Positions 40,358 to 50,414 are shown, counted from the first letter of the stretch. The stretch is DNA of 64,000 nt from Enterobacter hormaechei ATCC 49162 (GCF_001875655.1 NZ_MKEQ01000001.1:3100001-3164000); one strand, 5' to 3'. A program made the numbers and translations. The notes: generated by a model not told the origin, from the letters alone.

Positions 40358-41176
40358 ATGCTTGAATTATCCATAGCACTTCCGATTAAGGTTCAAAATG
40401 GCGGGTTATTTATCTCCCGGGGCGTGGGCCGTCATCCCGCACGAAAATTATCATCGTGGGAGATTATTTTTGTCGAAAAAGGGACATTAACGATCCAGGA
40501 GGAAAATACGCTTTTTGAGGTAAACGCTGGTGAGAGTTTATTACTTTGGCCGAAGCGGCGGCATGTCGGGGTGGACGATTTTCCGGGCGATCTGAAATTT
40601 TACTGGCTGCATTTTGAGGTGGATGAACGCTTGCCTGCGTTGCCAGGCGCGTCGCCGCTGTCGATTGAGCAACACTGTAGCGTTCGGGATCCGCAATATG
40701 TTATTGCGTTATTCCGACAGTTTTTAAGCGAGCAGGAAAAATTACAGCGTAGCCAGGCGCTGGAGATCATTTTGCTGTTAATTTTGCAGCAAATATCGCT
40801 CTCGCCGGGATATGAAGATAAAGCGGATGATGCGGGCGCGGCAATGGCGTGGAAGGCCAAACAGCTTATCCGTACGCATTTTCATTTGCCCATATCCACT
40901 TCGCAACTGGCGAAAGAGCTGCACTGCAACGCTGATTACCTTGGGCGAGTATTTCGCCGGACGTTTCATTTAACCCTGACGGAGGCAATTCATCGCCAGC
41001 GCGTCAGGGCCGCTGAAAAACTGTTGCTGAACGATGCGGCCTCGTTAACTGAAGTGGCCGCCCGGTGCGGTTTTAATGACGTGGGTTATTTCCGGCAGAT
41101 ATTTTCGAAACATACCGGGTTAACGCCCGCCGTGTGGAAACGGCGGTACTGTAAAGAGCATATTAATTCCGGCTAA
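40358..41176 (+). CDS. AraC-family transcriptional regulator of the GH127 locus
   Basis: 272 residues. An N-terminal cupin-like sensor domain (about 1-110, WEIIFVEKGTLTIQEEN and NAGESLLLWPKRRH) is followed by a C-terminal AraC DNA-binding domain with two HTHs (ISTSQLAKELHCNADYLGRVFRR and LTEVAARCGFNDVGYFRQIFSKHTG). Divergent from the sugar transporter, so it is probably its ligand-dependent activator. No terminator recognised after it. Confidence 0.88.
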   Translation: MLELSIALPIKVQNGGLFISRGVGRHPARKLSSWEIIFVEKGTLTIQEENTLFEVNAGESLLLWPKRRHVGVDDFPGDLKFYWLHFEVDERLPALPGASPLSIEQHCSVRDPQYVIALFRQFLSEQEKLQRSQALEIILLLILQQISLSPGYEDKADDAGAAMAWKAKQLIRTHFHLPISTSQLAKELHCNADYLGRVFRRTFHLTLTEAIHRQRVRAAEKLLLNDAASLTEVAARCGFNDVGYFRQIFSKHTGLTPAVWKRRYCKEHINSG

Positions 41177-41269
41177 GCGCCGCCTCTTTGACTCATCACA
41201 CCTTCGCTGCCTGAAACGTTATGTATGATGTGCCCGGAACCGGGTTTTAACGTGCACGAGGCGTAACAC

Positions 41270-41725
41270 ATGAACCAATTTATCATGGCGGATTCGGAAA
41301 AATGTATCGGGTGTCGCACCTGTGAGGTGGCGTGCATATTGTCGCATCAGAATGATGCTACGCCAGGTGCTGTTACGTCCCGTATTCGGGTGGTTAAGGG
41401 CGATACGTTCACCACGACCGTGGGCTGTCACCAGTGTGAAGACGCACCCTGCGCGAATGTCTGCCCGACGCAGGCAATTCACCGCACTGCCGGGGCCTGG
41501 CTGGTGGAGCAGGCGCGCTGTATCGGCTGCAAAAGCTGTATGGTGGCGTGCCCGTTCGGGGCAATGCAGGTTCGGCTCGTGGAAGATCGCGTTCAGGCGT
41601 TGAAATGTGATTTGTGCGTGCATCGCGAAGGGGGTCCCGCCTGCGTCGAAGCCTGTCCCACCCACGCGCTGCGCTGCATAGACCCCGCCAGATTACGCGC
41701 GGAACGGCTGCGTAATCTGGCCTGA
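41270..41725 (+). CDS. ysaA: Ferredoxin-like electron-transfer protein with four 4Fe-4S sites
   Basis: 151 residues. Cys clusters CIGCRTCEVAC, CHQCEDAPCANVC, CIGCKSCMVAC and CDLCVHREGGPACVEAC give 16 ligands for four [4Fe-4S] clusters, as in HydN/DmsB-type subunits. Corresponds to E. coli YsaA, slightly shorter in the region after the first cluster. The redox partner is unknown; no oxidoreductase is adjacent. A short CCCGGAACCGGG-TTTT hairpin lies about 20 bases before the start. Confidence 0.9.
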   Translation: MNQFIMADSEKCIGCRTCEVACILSHQNDATPGAVTSRIRVVKGDTFTTTVGCHQCEDAPCANVCPTQAIHRTAGAWLVEQARCIGCKSCMVACPFGAMQVRLVEDRVQALKCDLCVHREGGPACVEACPTHALRCIDPARLRAERLRNLA

Positions 41726-41732
41726 GGTCGTT

Positions 41733-42986
41733 TTAACCGGCTTCGCGCCAGGCGTTCTCAATCTCTTCGGCGAGAATTTTCACCCCCGCTTCGATTTTTT
41801 CCGGGTCCGGGACGTAGTTCATGCGCATGCACTGGTGCGTGTGCGGCCATGGCTTATCCAGCCCCGGGAAGAAGTAATCTCCTGGCACCATCAGCACGCC
41901 ACGTTTTTTCAGACGCTGATAAAGCAGCTCTGTCGTAACAGGCAGATCCTTAAACCACAGCCACAGGAAAATGGCCCCTTCCGGTTTATGGATCAGGCAG
42001 CGTTCTTCCGGTAAATAGCGGCGAAGGATGGCGATGGTTTCCTGAACGCGCTGAGAGTAAAACGGCTTGATCACCTCATTCGACAGGCGCAGCAGGTCGT
42101 TACGCCTGATCATCTCGCACATCATCGCCGGGCCGATGCCGCCTGGCGAAAGGCTGATAATGCCGTTCATGTTGGTAATGGCGGTGATGATTTTCTCGTT
42201 AGCAATGATAATGCCGCAGCGGCTGCCCGGCAGGCCCAGCTTGGAGAGGCTCATGCACAGCACAATATTCGGGTTCCACAGCGGGCGCGCTTCGCTGAAG
42301 ATGATCCCCGGGAACGGTACGCCATAGGCGTTGTCGATCACCAGCGGGATGTCGTGCTGATTCGCCAGCGCATCCAGCTTCATCAGCTCGTCGTCGGTGA
42401 TCACGTTGCCCGTCGGGTTGGTGGGACGGGATACGCAGATCATGCCCGTCTCTTCACCGATATGCAGATGTTCAAAATCGACGTGATATTTGAACTGACC
42501 CTCTGGCAACAACTCGATATTCGGACGCGCGGACACAAACAGGTCTTCTTCGAGGCCGGCATCGGCATAGCCGATATACTCCGGTGCCAGCGGGAACAGC
42601 ACTTTTTTTGTGGTGCCGTCGGCGCGGCGTCCGGCGAAGAGATTGAACAAGTAGAAAAACGCGCTCTGACTGCCGTTTGTCAGTGCAATATTCTGTGGTT
42701 CGATATCCCAACCCAGCGCTTCCCGCAGCATTGCCGCCAGAAGCGTCAGTAGTTCGGTTTTACCCTGTGGGCCGTCGTAATTACACAGCGCATCGGTTGC
42801 TTTACCGTTTTCCAGCATGTCTGCCAGCAGCGTCTGGAAGTAGGTGTTCATCTCCGGAATTTGAGCCGGGTTTCCGCCGCCAAGCATGATAGCGCCTGGG
42901 GTGCGCAGCCCGTCGTTGAGGTCCTCCATCAGGCGGGTAATGCCTGAATGGCGGGTAAATTTGTCGCCGAATTGTGAAAACGTCAT
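41733..42986 (-). CDS. avtA: Valine-pyruvate aminotransferase
   Basis: 417 residues from MTFSQFGDKFTRHS, matching the family start; a 22-codon upstream extension is rejected. Fold-type I PLP enzyme that transfers the amino group between valine, alanine and 2-aminobutyrate and their oxo acids. PLP lysine in CMSLSKLGLPGSRCG; SRPTNPTGNV and YGVPFPG are also in the active site. Convergent with ysaA, seven bases apart. Functionally linked to the ilv block at the start of the window. Confidence 0.96.
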   Translation of the reverse strand: MTFSQFGDKFTRHSGITRLMEDLNDGLRTPGAIMLGGGNPAQIPEMNTYFQTLLADMLENGKATDALCNYDGPQGKTELLTLLAAMLREALGWDIEPQNIALTNGSQSAFFYLFNLFAGRRADGTTKKVLFPLAPEYIGYADAGLEEDLFVSARPNIELLPEGQFKYHVDFEHLHIGEETGMICVSRPTNPTGNVITDDELMKLDALANQHDIPLVIDNAYGVPFPGIIFSEARPLWNPNIVLCMSLSKLGLPGSRCGIIIANEKIITAITNMNGIISLSPGGIGPAMMCEMIRRNDLLRLSNEVIKPFYSQRVQETIAILRRYLPEERCLIHKPEGAIFLWLWFKDLPVTTELLYQRLKKRGVLMVPGDYFFPGLDKPWPHTHQCMRMNYVPDPEKIEAGVKILAEEIENAWREAG

Positions 42987-43125
42987 AGCAGGTGATCTGT
43001 CGGGCTTAATATGAAAGGCAGTAACCATAACGCCAGCACCGTGTTGGTGCAAATCGGCGAATGTGGTCGGATTTGTTGTTTTATGTGGCGGGTTTGTATT
43101 TGTGTGGTGAATTGTTCTGGTGAAT

Positions 43126-43222
43126 GCCCCTCACCCCGGCCCTCTCCCCAAAGGGGCGAGGGAGAAAAAACGCACCGTGCCATCCCCTCTCCCCCCCTGG
43201 GGAGAGGGTTAGGGTGAGGGGG
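43126..43222. repeat. Palindromic intergenic repeats (CCCTCTCCC family), copy D, two in inverted arrangement
   Basis: CCCCTCACCCCGGCCCTCTCCCC-AAAGGGGCGAGGG-type unit at 43126-43151, and at 43182-43222 an inverted partner reading CCCCTCTCC ... GGGGAGAGGGTTAGGGTGAGGGG. The outer arms CCCCTCACCC and GGGTGAGGGG can pair over the whole stretch. Located between avtA and the malS stop. Confidence 0.75.
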
Positions 43223-43223
43223 T

Positions 43224-45254
43224 CTATTGATTACCCGCCCACACCACCATCACCTTATCGCCTTTGTGCTCGCGCACAAAGCCGTAGCCTTCTTTCATCG
43301 ACAGCGTGGTTTGCTTGCCTTCACCTACCGCCGGATGACGGGCGCGGAACTGCCCCAGAAGCTGCCAGTGGGCGACAGTTAACGCCTGTTTACCCGTGAC
43401 GTCCTGCCAGTTCATATCCGAACGGGTTCCCTGTAGCGGATCGGAGCCCGTCGGGCCGAATGGACGCTCTGATTCATCGCCGTAATAGATCTGCACGCTT
43501 CCCGGTGCCAGCAGCATTAATTCAGCGGCGCGCTGGCCCCCTTCACGGAACAGACGCGTATCGTGGGAGGAGAGATAGCTCAGCACATTGAAACTTTGCA
43601 GCTTTTCTGCCATCTGCTGCCAGGTCAAATCCATATCCGCCAGACAATCCACCGCTTTCGCCGCCTGCTCCTGATAGTCAAAGTTGATCATCGCATCGAA
43701 GCCGTGGCGGTAATAATCGCTCTGCATCACGCCATGGCCCCAGGATTCACCGGTCATCCAGAATGGCGCATCGTCGAGTTTTTTGTCCGGGTTGGCGGCT
43801 TTCCACGCGGCCAGCGCCTGGCTGGCCTGGTTTTTCAGTTGCTGCCAGGCTTCAGGCTCAACGTGTTTAGCGGTATCGACCCGAAAACCGTCGATGCCGT
43901 AGTCACGTACCCACTGACTGAGCCAGTGGGTCAGATAATCCCGGGGGGTGAAATTCGTCATCACCTTCGCGTTGGTGTCGGGCTTATGTTGATAAAAGTT
44001 TGGCAAACCTGACGGGATCTTAGATTCCGTTTTCAGATCCGGCAGGAAGGCCAGCGACATGGTCAGATCGTCAAAGCCCGGGTTGTCGTAATCACCGATA
44101 TCGGTACGGATCCATTTTTTACCCCACCACTTTTCCCATGCGGCTTTATCACTGAAGTTGATGTAATCGTTGAAGCTGTGCCAGCTTTGGCCCGCGCCTG
44201 GCTTCCAGTCAGTCCAGCGCTCACCGAGGATTTTTTTCAGTTCATCTCCCTGCAAATACAACGCGCCAAACTGATACTCCTGCATATCGGCAAGCGTCGC
44301 ATAGCCCGCGTGATTCATGACAACGTCAAACAGGACGCGGATACCGCGCCGGTGCGCTTCATCGACAAGCTGGCGCAAATCTTCTTCGTTGCCCATGTTG
44401 GCGTCGAGTTTCGTCCAGTCCTGGGTGTAATAGCCGTGATAGGCGTAGTGGGGGAAATCCCCTTTCGTGCCGCCGCCAACCCAGCCGTGGATCTGCTCCA
44501 GCGGAGAGCTTATCCAGAGCGCATTCACGCCCAGCTGCTGAAGATAATCCAGTTTGCTGGTAAGCCCTTTAAGATCGCCGCCGTGGAAAGTACCAATCTC
44601 CTGCATACCGTCTTTATGGCGGCCATAGCTGTTGTCGTTGGTGGGGTCGCCATTCACAAAGCGATCGGTCAGCACGAAATAGACGGTGGCGTTTTGCCAG
44701 CTGAACGGCGCGGGTTTGTCCGTCTCGGCGCGCTCAAGCAGCAGCAGGCCGTTGCTGTTGGCGGCTGGCTGAAGCGTGACTTTGCCATTTTGAACGGTCG
44801 CGGTCTGTTTGCTGTAAAAATCACGCACCACCGTGCCTTCCGGGAAGGTGTTAACGACGTCGATCGTGAGCGGTTGGCCGTCCCACTTCGGGCACTGGCG
44901 GGTAACGTTAGCGACAGGCTGTGGCGCCGCACTGTTCACCGTCAGCATCAGCGTCGGCGTTCCCGAGCGCGTATCAATACGCATCTGATAAACGCCGTCA
45001 CGGAATAACCGCCACTGCGGCGGGGTGCCTTCGCACGGTTTGAGCGACAGCATCTCGTTGAGCTTAATGGCATCTGTCGGCTGCCAGCACGCGTTGTCAA
45101 GACTCAGCGTCAGCGGGCGGGTACCCTTCGCAAGCCTTGCCTGGCTGGTAAAAACGCCGGTACCTTCAGCGTTAAACGCGTCAAATCCTGGCGATGACCA
45201 GTCGGCATGCGCGAGTGCGGGTAACATCAGAACAGCTAATGCAGTGCGTTTCAT
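43224..45254 (-). CDS. malS: Periplasmic alpha-amylase
   Basis: 676 residues from MKRTALAVLMLPALAHA (signal peptide), with AGGAAAATGGA as ribosome site. GH13 family; a beta-sandwich N-terminal region is followed by the TIM barrel with DVVMNHAG (conserved Asp/His), GFRVDTAKH (nucleophile Asp), GESWGH (acid/base Glu) and YLSSHDTR (transition-state Asp). It degrades maltodextrins in the periplasm, releasing mainly maltohexaose. MalT-like boxes lie upstream (45303-45354). Confidence 0.96.
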   Translation of the reverse strand: MKRTALAVLMLPALAHADWSSPGFDAFNAEGTGVFTSQARLAKGTRPLTLSLDNACWQPTDAIKLNEMLSLKPCEGTPPQWRLFRDGVYQMRIDTRSGTPTLMLTVNSAAPQPVANVTRQCPKWDGQPLTIDVVNTFPEGTVVRDFYSKQTATVQNGKVTLQPAANSNGLLLLERAETDKPAPFSWQNATVYFVLTDRFVNGDPTNDNSYGRHKDGMQEIGTFHGGDLKGLTSKLDYLQQLGVNALWISSPLEQIHGWVGGGTKGDFPHYAYHGYYTQDWTKLDANMGNEEDLRQLVDEAHRRGIRVLFDVVMNHAGYATLADMQEYQFGALYLQGDELKKILGERWTDWKPGAGQSWHSFNDYINFSDKAAWEKWWGKKWIRTDIGDYDNPGFDDLTMSLAFLPDLKTESKIPSGLPNFYQHKPDTNAKVMTNFTPRDYLTHWLSQWVRDYGIDGFRVDTAKHVEPEAWQQLKNQASQALAAWKAANPDKKLDDAPFWMTGESWGHGVMQSDYYRHGFDAMINFDYQEQAAKAVDCLADMDLTWQQMAEKLQSFNVLSYLSSHDTRLFREGGQRAAELMLLAPGSVQIYYGDESERPFGPTGSDPLQGTRSDMNWQDVTGKQALTVAHWQLLGQFRARHPAVGEGKQTTLSMKEGYGFVREHKGDKVMVVWAGNQ

Positions 45255-45568
45255 TCCATTTTCCTGTCGCGGCATTTTTGACCAGTGTGCCATTCGGTTC
45301 AGGGGAAAAACTCCTCCTCTGAGGCTTTCTGCCAGGAGGACGCGAAGGGATGAGTGATCCCGCGCAAAATTAGGCAGTTATCTGCGATATCGCGCACATT
45401 TTTCCAGTGTTGATGCTTTAATGAGCACGTTCCGGATGACATAGTTTCGGAATTGGACTATTTGTATACGTGCTCTTGAGGACTATTTTTGGTATGATTT
45501 GAGATTCCGCTCTCAAATTTTTGAAGAAAATAAGGTGTTGGAATGCTTATATCCGACCAGGAGACCTA
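45255..45568. promoter_or_regulatory. Divergent malS-bax intergenic region with MalT-like boxes
   Basis: 314 bases without a gene. Elements resembling the MalT box GGGGAKGAGG: GAGGAGGAGT on the minus strand (about 45311-45320, 8/10), CAGGAGGACG (about 45333-45342, 7/10) and AGGGATGAGT (about 45346-45355, 8/10). MalT control of malS is established in E. coli; these site calls are by eye. The bax ribosome site CAGGAGACCTA is at the right edge. Confidence 0.45.
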
Positions 45569-46393
45569 ATGATATCGACTCCCATTCGACGATATGGGGC
45601 CGCGATACTCATGTTACTCACCATGGCATTTTCAGGTGAGGTGCTTGCAAAGACGCACACGGATACAACGAGTAAGAAAGCCCACGTAATAAAGACGACA
45701 AGCAGTAAGGTTAGCAGTAAACAAGAGTATTCTCGCAATAGTGCAAAGAGTAGTTCACTTCCTGATTTGCGAAAATACCCTTCCGGAACACCAAGAAAAA
45801 AAGCGTTTCTCCGGACGGTAATGCCTTACATTAAAAGTCAAAATGCCGCGATTACTGCGGATCGTAACTGGCTGATCTCCAAACAGTACGATAGCCGCTG
45901 GTCGCCGTCTGAGCGCACTCGCCTGAAAGACATTGCCAAACGCTATAAAGTGAAGTGGAGCGGGAACACGCGTCGCGTGCCGTGGAATTCACTGTTAGAG
46001 CGTGTGGACATCATTCCAGGCAGTATGGTCGCGACAATGGCTGCCGCCGAAAGCGGTTGGGGCACCTCGAAGCTGGCGCGCAACAACAACAATCTGTTTG
46101 GCATGAAATGCGCAAAAGGTCGTTGTACCAATGCACCCGGCAAGGTGAAGGGCTATTCACAGTTTGAATCGGTGAAAGATTCCGTGAATGCCTATGTGGT
46201 GAACCTGAACACCCATCCGGCCTACTCCTCGTTCCGTAAGTCACGCGCACAGTTGCGTAAGGCGGATCAGGAAGTAACGGCCACGGCGATGATCCACAAG
46301 CTGAAAGGTTATTCCACTCAGGGACAGCGTTATAACAATTACCTGTTCTCCATGTACCAGGATAACCAGCGTCTGATTGCCGCGCATATGTAA
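45569..46393 (+). CDS. bax: Bax, glucosaminidase-domain protein
   Basis: 274 residues from MISTPIRRYGAAIL, with CAGGAGACCTA upstream; the frame opens 16 codons earlier. The signal/anchor segment (about 5-30) precedes a basic Ser/Lys-rich linker and a C-terminal glucosaminidase (FlgJ/LytG-like) domain, with the catalytic Glu in MAAAESGWGTSKLARNNNNLFG. A probable periplasmic peptidoglycan hydrolase. A bidirectional terminator shared with xylR follows. Confidence 0.94.
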   Translation: MISTPIRRYGAAILMLLTMAFSGEVLAKTHTDTTSKKAHVIKTTSSKVSSKQEYSRNSAKSSSLPDLRKYPSGTPRKKAFLRTVMPYIKSQNAAITADRNWLISKQYDSRWSPSERTRLKDIAKRYKVKWSGNTRRVPWNSLLERVDIIPGSMVATMAAAESGWGTSKLARNNNNLFGMKCAKGRCTNAPGKVKGYSQFESVKDSVNAYVVNLNTHPAYSSFRKSRAQLRKADQEVTATAMIHKLKGYSTQGQRYNNYLFSMYQDNQRLIAAHM

Positions 46394-46396
46394 TGA

Positions 46397-46429
46397 AAAA
46401 CGCCTTCCACTGGAAGGCGTTCTCTTTTC
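46397..46429. terminator. Bidirectional terminator between bax and xylR
   Basis: ACGCCTTCCA...TGGAAGGCGT stem at 46400-46420 with TCTCTTTTCT after it on the plus strand and an A5 run before it, giving T5 on the minus strand. Serves the convergent bax and xylR transcripts. Confidence 0.88.
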
Positions 46430-47607
46430 TAGAGCAGGACTTCACTGTACCGTTCCCGGTACTCCTTCGGCGTGGTGTCGTACTCTTTCCTGAACACCGA
46501 ATAGAAATACTGTAGCGACGGGTAACCGCACATCTGTGAAATCTCGTTGATCGACAGCGAGGTGGAGATCAGCAAACTGCGCGCTTTCTCCAGCTTTTCC
46601 GCATGGATCACGGCGTGAATGGTCTCACCGACTTCCTCTTTGAACCGTTTTTCCAGATTCGAACGTGAAATACCGACCGAATCCAGCACCTGATCGACCT
46701 TAATCCCTTTGCAGGCATGATTGCGAATGTAGTGCATTGCCTGAATCACGGCCGGATCGTTTAAGGAACGGTAGTCAGTTGAGCGACGCTCGACCACGCG
46801 AACGGGCGGAACCAGCAGACGCTGGAGCGGCAGGGATTCTTTGTCTAACAGCCTGTGCAGCAGCTTCGCGGCCTGATAGCCCATCTGACGGGTACCCTGA
46901 GCCACGGATGAGAGCGCCACGCGTGACAGATAGCGCGTAAGCTCTTCGTTATCAATACCAATCACGCACAGCTTTTCCGGCACCGGAATATGCAAATGTT
47001 CGCACACCTGTAATACGTGGCGGGCGCGGGCGTCCGTCACGGCGATGATCCCGGTCTGTGGCGGCAGCGTTTGCAGCCAGTCAGCCAGGCGATTCTGTGC
47101 GTGCTGCCAGTTTTCTGGCGCGGTTTCCAGCCCTTGATAAACGACGCCGCGATACTTCTCCTGAGCGACCAGCTGGCAGAAGGCATATTCACGCTCCATC
47201 GCCCAGCGCTTTCCGCTGGTGGCGGGCAATCCGTAAAACGCAAAACGATGTACGCCTTTCTCCTTTAAATGGAGAAAGGCGGTCTCGACCAGGGCATGGT
47301 TATCCGTGGCGATGTAGTGAACGGGGGGATAATGTTCCGGTGAATGGTAAGAGCCGCCAACGCCCACGATAGGCACGTCGACGCCACTCAGCAGCTGTTC
47401 AATCACGGGGTCGTCAAAGTCGGCGATGACCCCGTCTCCCAGCCAGTCTTTGATGTTCTCCAGACGGGTACGGAAATCTTCTTCGATGAAAATATCCCAT
47501 TCCGATTGCGACGCCTGCAAATATTCACCAACCCCTTCAACCACCTGCCGGTCATAGGCTTTGTTGGCATTGAATAACAACGTAATGCGGTGACGCTTTT
47601 CAAACAT
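46429..47607 (-). CDS. xylR: Xylose operon activator
   Basis: 392 residues, same length as E. coli XylR. A LacI-like periplasmic-binding-fold domain (about 1-280) senses D-xylose; the C-terminal AraC-type domain carries two HTHs (VDQVLDSVGISRSNLEKRFKEEVG and INEISQMCGYPSLQYFYSVFRKEY). It activates xylAB and xylFGH. It is downstream of xylH in the same direction, 34 bases apart. Confidence 0.96.
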   Translation of the reverse strand: MFEKRHRITLLFNANKAYDRQVVEGVGEYLQASQSEWDIFIEEDFRTRLENIKDWLGDGVIADFDDPVIEQLLSGVDVPIVGVGGSYHSPEHYPPVHYIATDNHALVETAFLHLKEKGVHRFAFYGLPATSGKRWAMEREYAFCQLVAQEKYRGVVYQGLETAPENWQHAQNRLADWLQTLPPQTGIIAVTDARARHVLQVCEHLHIPVPEKLCVIGIDNEELTRYLSRVALSSVAQGTRQMGYQAAKLLHRLLDKESLPLQRLLVPPVRVVERRSTDYRSLNDPAVIQAMHYIRNHACKGIKVDQVLDSVGISRSNLEKRFKEEVGETIHAVIHAEKLEKARSLLISTSLSINEISQMCGYPSLQYFYSVFRKEYDTTPKEYRERYSEVLL

Positions 47608-47641
47608 GGCTCATTTTCCCAGATTAGTCACGATACTGTTA

Positions 47642-48823
47642 TCAGGCGCGCCGCTTGGTGGCAGAGTCCATCCAGACTGCCAGCAAAAGAATGGCACCCT
47701 TGACGATATACTGCCAAAACGTCGGCACGTCCATCATACTCATCCCGTTATCCAGCGAAGCCATAATAAATGCGCCCATCACCGCACCCGCCACGCTGCC
47801 AATGCCCCCGGCGAGGCTGGTCCCGCCAATCACGCAGGCGGCGATGGCGTCCAGTTCGGCAATGTTACCGGCGGAGGGGGAGCCTGCCCCCAGACGCGAG
47901 CTGAGGATCAGCCCCGCGATGGCCACCATCAGACCGTTGATGGCAAAGACGGCGAGTTTCGTTCGCTCGACGTTGATCCCGGATAAACGCGCGGCCTCCA
48001 GGTTGCCGCCGATGGCATAAATACGGCGGCCAAAAGCGGTACGTGTGGCCATAAACATCCCACCTAACAGCAGCAGGGCCAGCAGCAGAACGGGCGTTGG
48101 GACGCCGCGATAATCGTTTAGCAGCCAGATGGCGCCCAGCACAATCACCGCAGTAAGCGCCTGACGACCGACAACCGAGGTTGAAGCAGGCGAGGCCAGA
48201 CCCAGCGCCTGGCGACGCATACGTCCCCGCCATTGCCACGCCACAAACGCCATCAGCCCAACCACGCCGATCGTAAAACCGACGCCATCAGAGAGGTAGC
48301 TTTGGCCAATCTGGGACATAGAGGCGCTGGTAGGGGAGACGGTGGTGCCGTTGGTGATCCCAATCAGAATACCGCGGAAGGCCAGCATCCCCGCTAAGGT
48401 GACGATAAACGACGGAACTTTCCGGTAGGCTACCCACCAGCCATTCCACGCCCCCAGCAGCAGACCCAGTACCAGCGTGACCGCAATTGTCAGCGGCAGC
48501 GGCCAGCCGAGCCAGACGTCAAAAATTGCCGCCACGCCGCCGAGGAGACCCATCATCGACCCTACCGACAGGTCAATTTCCGCTGAGATAATCACGAAGA
48601 CCATCCCCACCGCCAGGATGCCGGTGATGGCGGTCTGACGCAGCAGGTTAGAGACGTTGCGGGCGCTCAAATAGGAGCCATCGGTCATCCAGGTAAAGAA
48701 CAACATGATGACGATAATGGCGGCAATCATCACAAAAACTTGCAGATTCAGCGATTTAAGTCCTGCGAACGCACCGGGCGTCGGAACAGCGACTTTGATA
48801 TCAGACGGGTTGCTTTTCGACAT
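47642..48823 (-). CDS. xylH: D-xylose ABC transporter permease
   Basis: 393 residues with about ten membrane segments. BPD_transp_2-type sugar permease: the conserved EAA-like region [21 protein letters not shown] lies before the last segments, followed by [26 protein letters not shown]. Forms the channel with XylG and XylF. Its start overlaps the xylG end by 23 bases. Confidence 0.95.
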   Translation of the reverse strand: MSKSNPSDIKVAVPTPGAFAGLKSLNLQVFVMIAAIIVIMLFFTWMTDGSYLSARNVSNLLRQTAITGILAVGMVFVIISAEIDLSVGSMMGLLGGVAAIFDVWLGWPLPLTIAVTLVLGLLLGAWNGWWVAYRKVPSFIVTLAGMLAFRGILIGITNGTTVSPTSASMSQIGQSYLSDGVGFTIGVVGLMAFVAWQWRGRMRRQALGLASPASTSVVGRQALTAVIVLGAIWLLNDYRGVPTPVLLLALLLLGGMFMATRTAFGRRIYAIGGNLEAARLSGINVERTKLAVFAINGLMVAIAGLILSSRLGAGSPSAGNIAELDAIAACVIGGTSLAGGIGSVAGAVMGAFIMASLDNGMSMMDVPTFWQYIVKGAILLLAVWMDSATKRRA

Positions 48824-50342
48824 GGCGTTCGCTCCTTAAGGCAGCTTCCATCACCTGCTCTTGCGTCAGGTTCTGGTTGTTCAGATTGGCTTTGAGCTTC
48901 CCTTCATGCATAACCAGCACGCGGTCGCTCAGGCCCAGCACTTCAGGCAATTCGGACGAGATAACAATGACGGCAATGCCTTGCTGCACAAGCTGGTTGA
49001 TCAGCTTGTAGATTTCATACTTCGCGCCGATATCGATCCCGCGGGTGGGTTCGTCCAGAATTAAAATGCGCGGATTAAGCAGCAGGCAGCGCGCCAGAAT
49101 CGCTTTTTGCTGGTTGCCGCCGCTCAGGCGTCCTATCGCCAGCTCCGGCGAGGATGTTTTTACCTTGAGTCTGGCAAGGGACTGAAGAATACACTGCTGC
49201 TCTGCGGCATCATCCAGGCTGCTCAGCGCACCGGAAAACTGGCTGAGCGCCGCCAGCGTGATATTTTTTCCTACCGCCATTACCGGCACGATACCGTCTT
49301 TTTTACGATCTTCTGGCACCATGGCAATGCCTTTGGCAATGGCCTGCTGGCAGTTGTCGATTTTTACCGGCTGACCGTCGATATAAATTTTGCCTTCCCA
49401 GCGCCCCGGCCAGACGCCAAAGAGACACTGTACGGCCTCGGTTCTTCCGGCCCCCACTAAACCGGCAATGCCGAGAATTTCGCCGCGATGTAGTGAGAAA
49501 GAGAGGTTATCCACGCGCTTGATATGGCGGTTAACGGGGTGCCACGCCGTCAGGTTTTCCACGCGCAGGAGTTCTTCGCCAATCGCGTGCGGTTCGCTGG
49601 GGTACAGCGCGGTGAGTTCACGGCCCACCATCATGGTGATGATGTCATCCTCGCTCATGCCTTCTGCTTCACGCGTACCGATGTGCTGCCCGTCGCGGAT
49701 GACACAGATGGTGTCAGAAATGGCTTTGACCTCATTGAGCTTGTGCGAAATATAGATGCAGGCGATGCCGTGGTTTTGCAGGTCGCGGATGATATTGAGC
49801 AGAACGGCCGTTTCCTGTTCGGTGAGTGAAGCGGTTGGCTCGTCGAGGATCAGCAGGCGTACCTGTTTGTTCAGCGCCTTGGCGATCTCCACCAGCTGCT
49901 GCTGGCCCAAACCTAAGTCGCCCACACGCGTATCCGGTGAGATAGCCAGGCTCACCTGAGCCAGCAGTTTTTCGCAGCGCAGCGTCATGGTGTCGTAATC
50001 CAGCACGCCGTGGCGTGAGAGTTCGGCCCCGAGGAAGATATTTTCCAGCACGGTGAGGTGCTTCACCAGCGCCAGCTCCTGGTGAATGATCGCGATGCCT
50101 TTACGCTCGGTATCACGAATGTGCGTGGCCTGGAGCACCTCTCCGGCAAAGACGATTTCGCCCTCGTAGCTGCCGTGCGGGTAGATCCCACACAACACTT
50201 TCATCAGCGTGGATTTTCCCGAGCCATTTTCGCCACACAGCGACATCACTTCGCCGGGATTCAGCCGCAGGCTCACGTTGTCGACCGCTTTCACCGCCCC
50301 GAAGGCTTTAGTGATGCTTTTCATTTCAAGTAAATAAGACAT
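48801..50342 (-). CDS. xylG: D-xylose ABC transporter ATP-binding protein
   Basis: 513 residues with two fused ABC domains, as usual for monosaccharide importers. The first Walker A is [12 protein letters not shown] near residue 38, with signature [15 protein letters not shown] and Walker [12 protein letters not shown]. The second half has a degenerate P-loop ([12 protein letters not shown]) and signature [13 protein letters not shown] with [10 protein letters not shown]. Energises xylose uptake. Confidence 0.96.
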   Translation of the reverse strand: MSYLLEMKSITKAFGAVKAVDNVSLRLNPGEVMSLCGENGSGKSTLMKVLCGIYPHGSYEGEIVFAGEVLQATHIRDTERKGIAIIHQELALVKHLTVLENIFLGAELSRHGVLDYDTMTLRCEKLLAQVSLAISPDTRVGDLGLGQQQLVEIAKALNKQVRLLILDEPTASLTEQETAVLLNIIRDLQNHGIACIYISHKLNEVKAISDTICVIRDGQHIGTREAEGMSEDDIITMMVGRELTALYPSEPHAIGEELLRVENLTAWHPVNRHIKRVDNLSFSLHRGEILGIAGLVGAGRTEAVQCLFGVWPGRWEGKIYIDGQPVKIDNCQQAIAKGIAMVPEDRKKDGIVPVMAVGKNITLAALSQFSGALSSLDDAAEQQCILQSLARLKVKTSSPELAIGRLSGGNQQKAILARCLLLNPRILILDEPTRGIDIGAKYEIYKLINQLVQQGIAVIVISSELPEVLGLSDRVLVMHEGKLKANLNNQNLTQEQVMEAALRSERHVEKQPV

Positions 50343-50386
50343 AACTGCTCCGCATAGCCCGACAGATGAACAGGGCAGAACGATGC

Positions 50387-50405
50387 GCCCCTGCCGGGCA
50401 GGGGC
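50387..50405 (-). other. Intercistronic hairpin between xylF and xylG
   Basis: GCCCCTGC-CGG-GCAGGGGC, a perfect 8-bp stem with a three-base loop just after the xylF stop and without a T tract. Such hairpins often protect the upstream mRNA, favouring high expression of the binding protein over the ATPase and permease (inference). Confidence 0.6.
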
Positions 50406-50414
50406 TGCGCTGGA

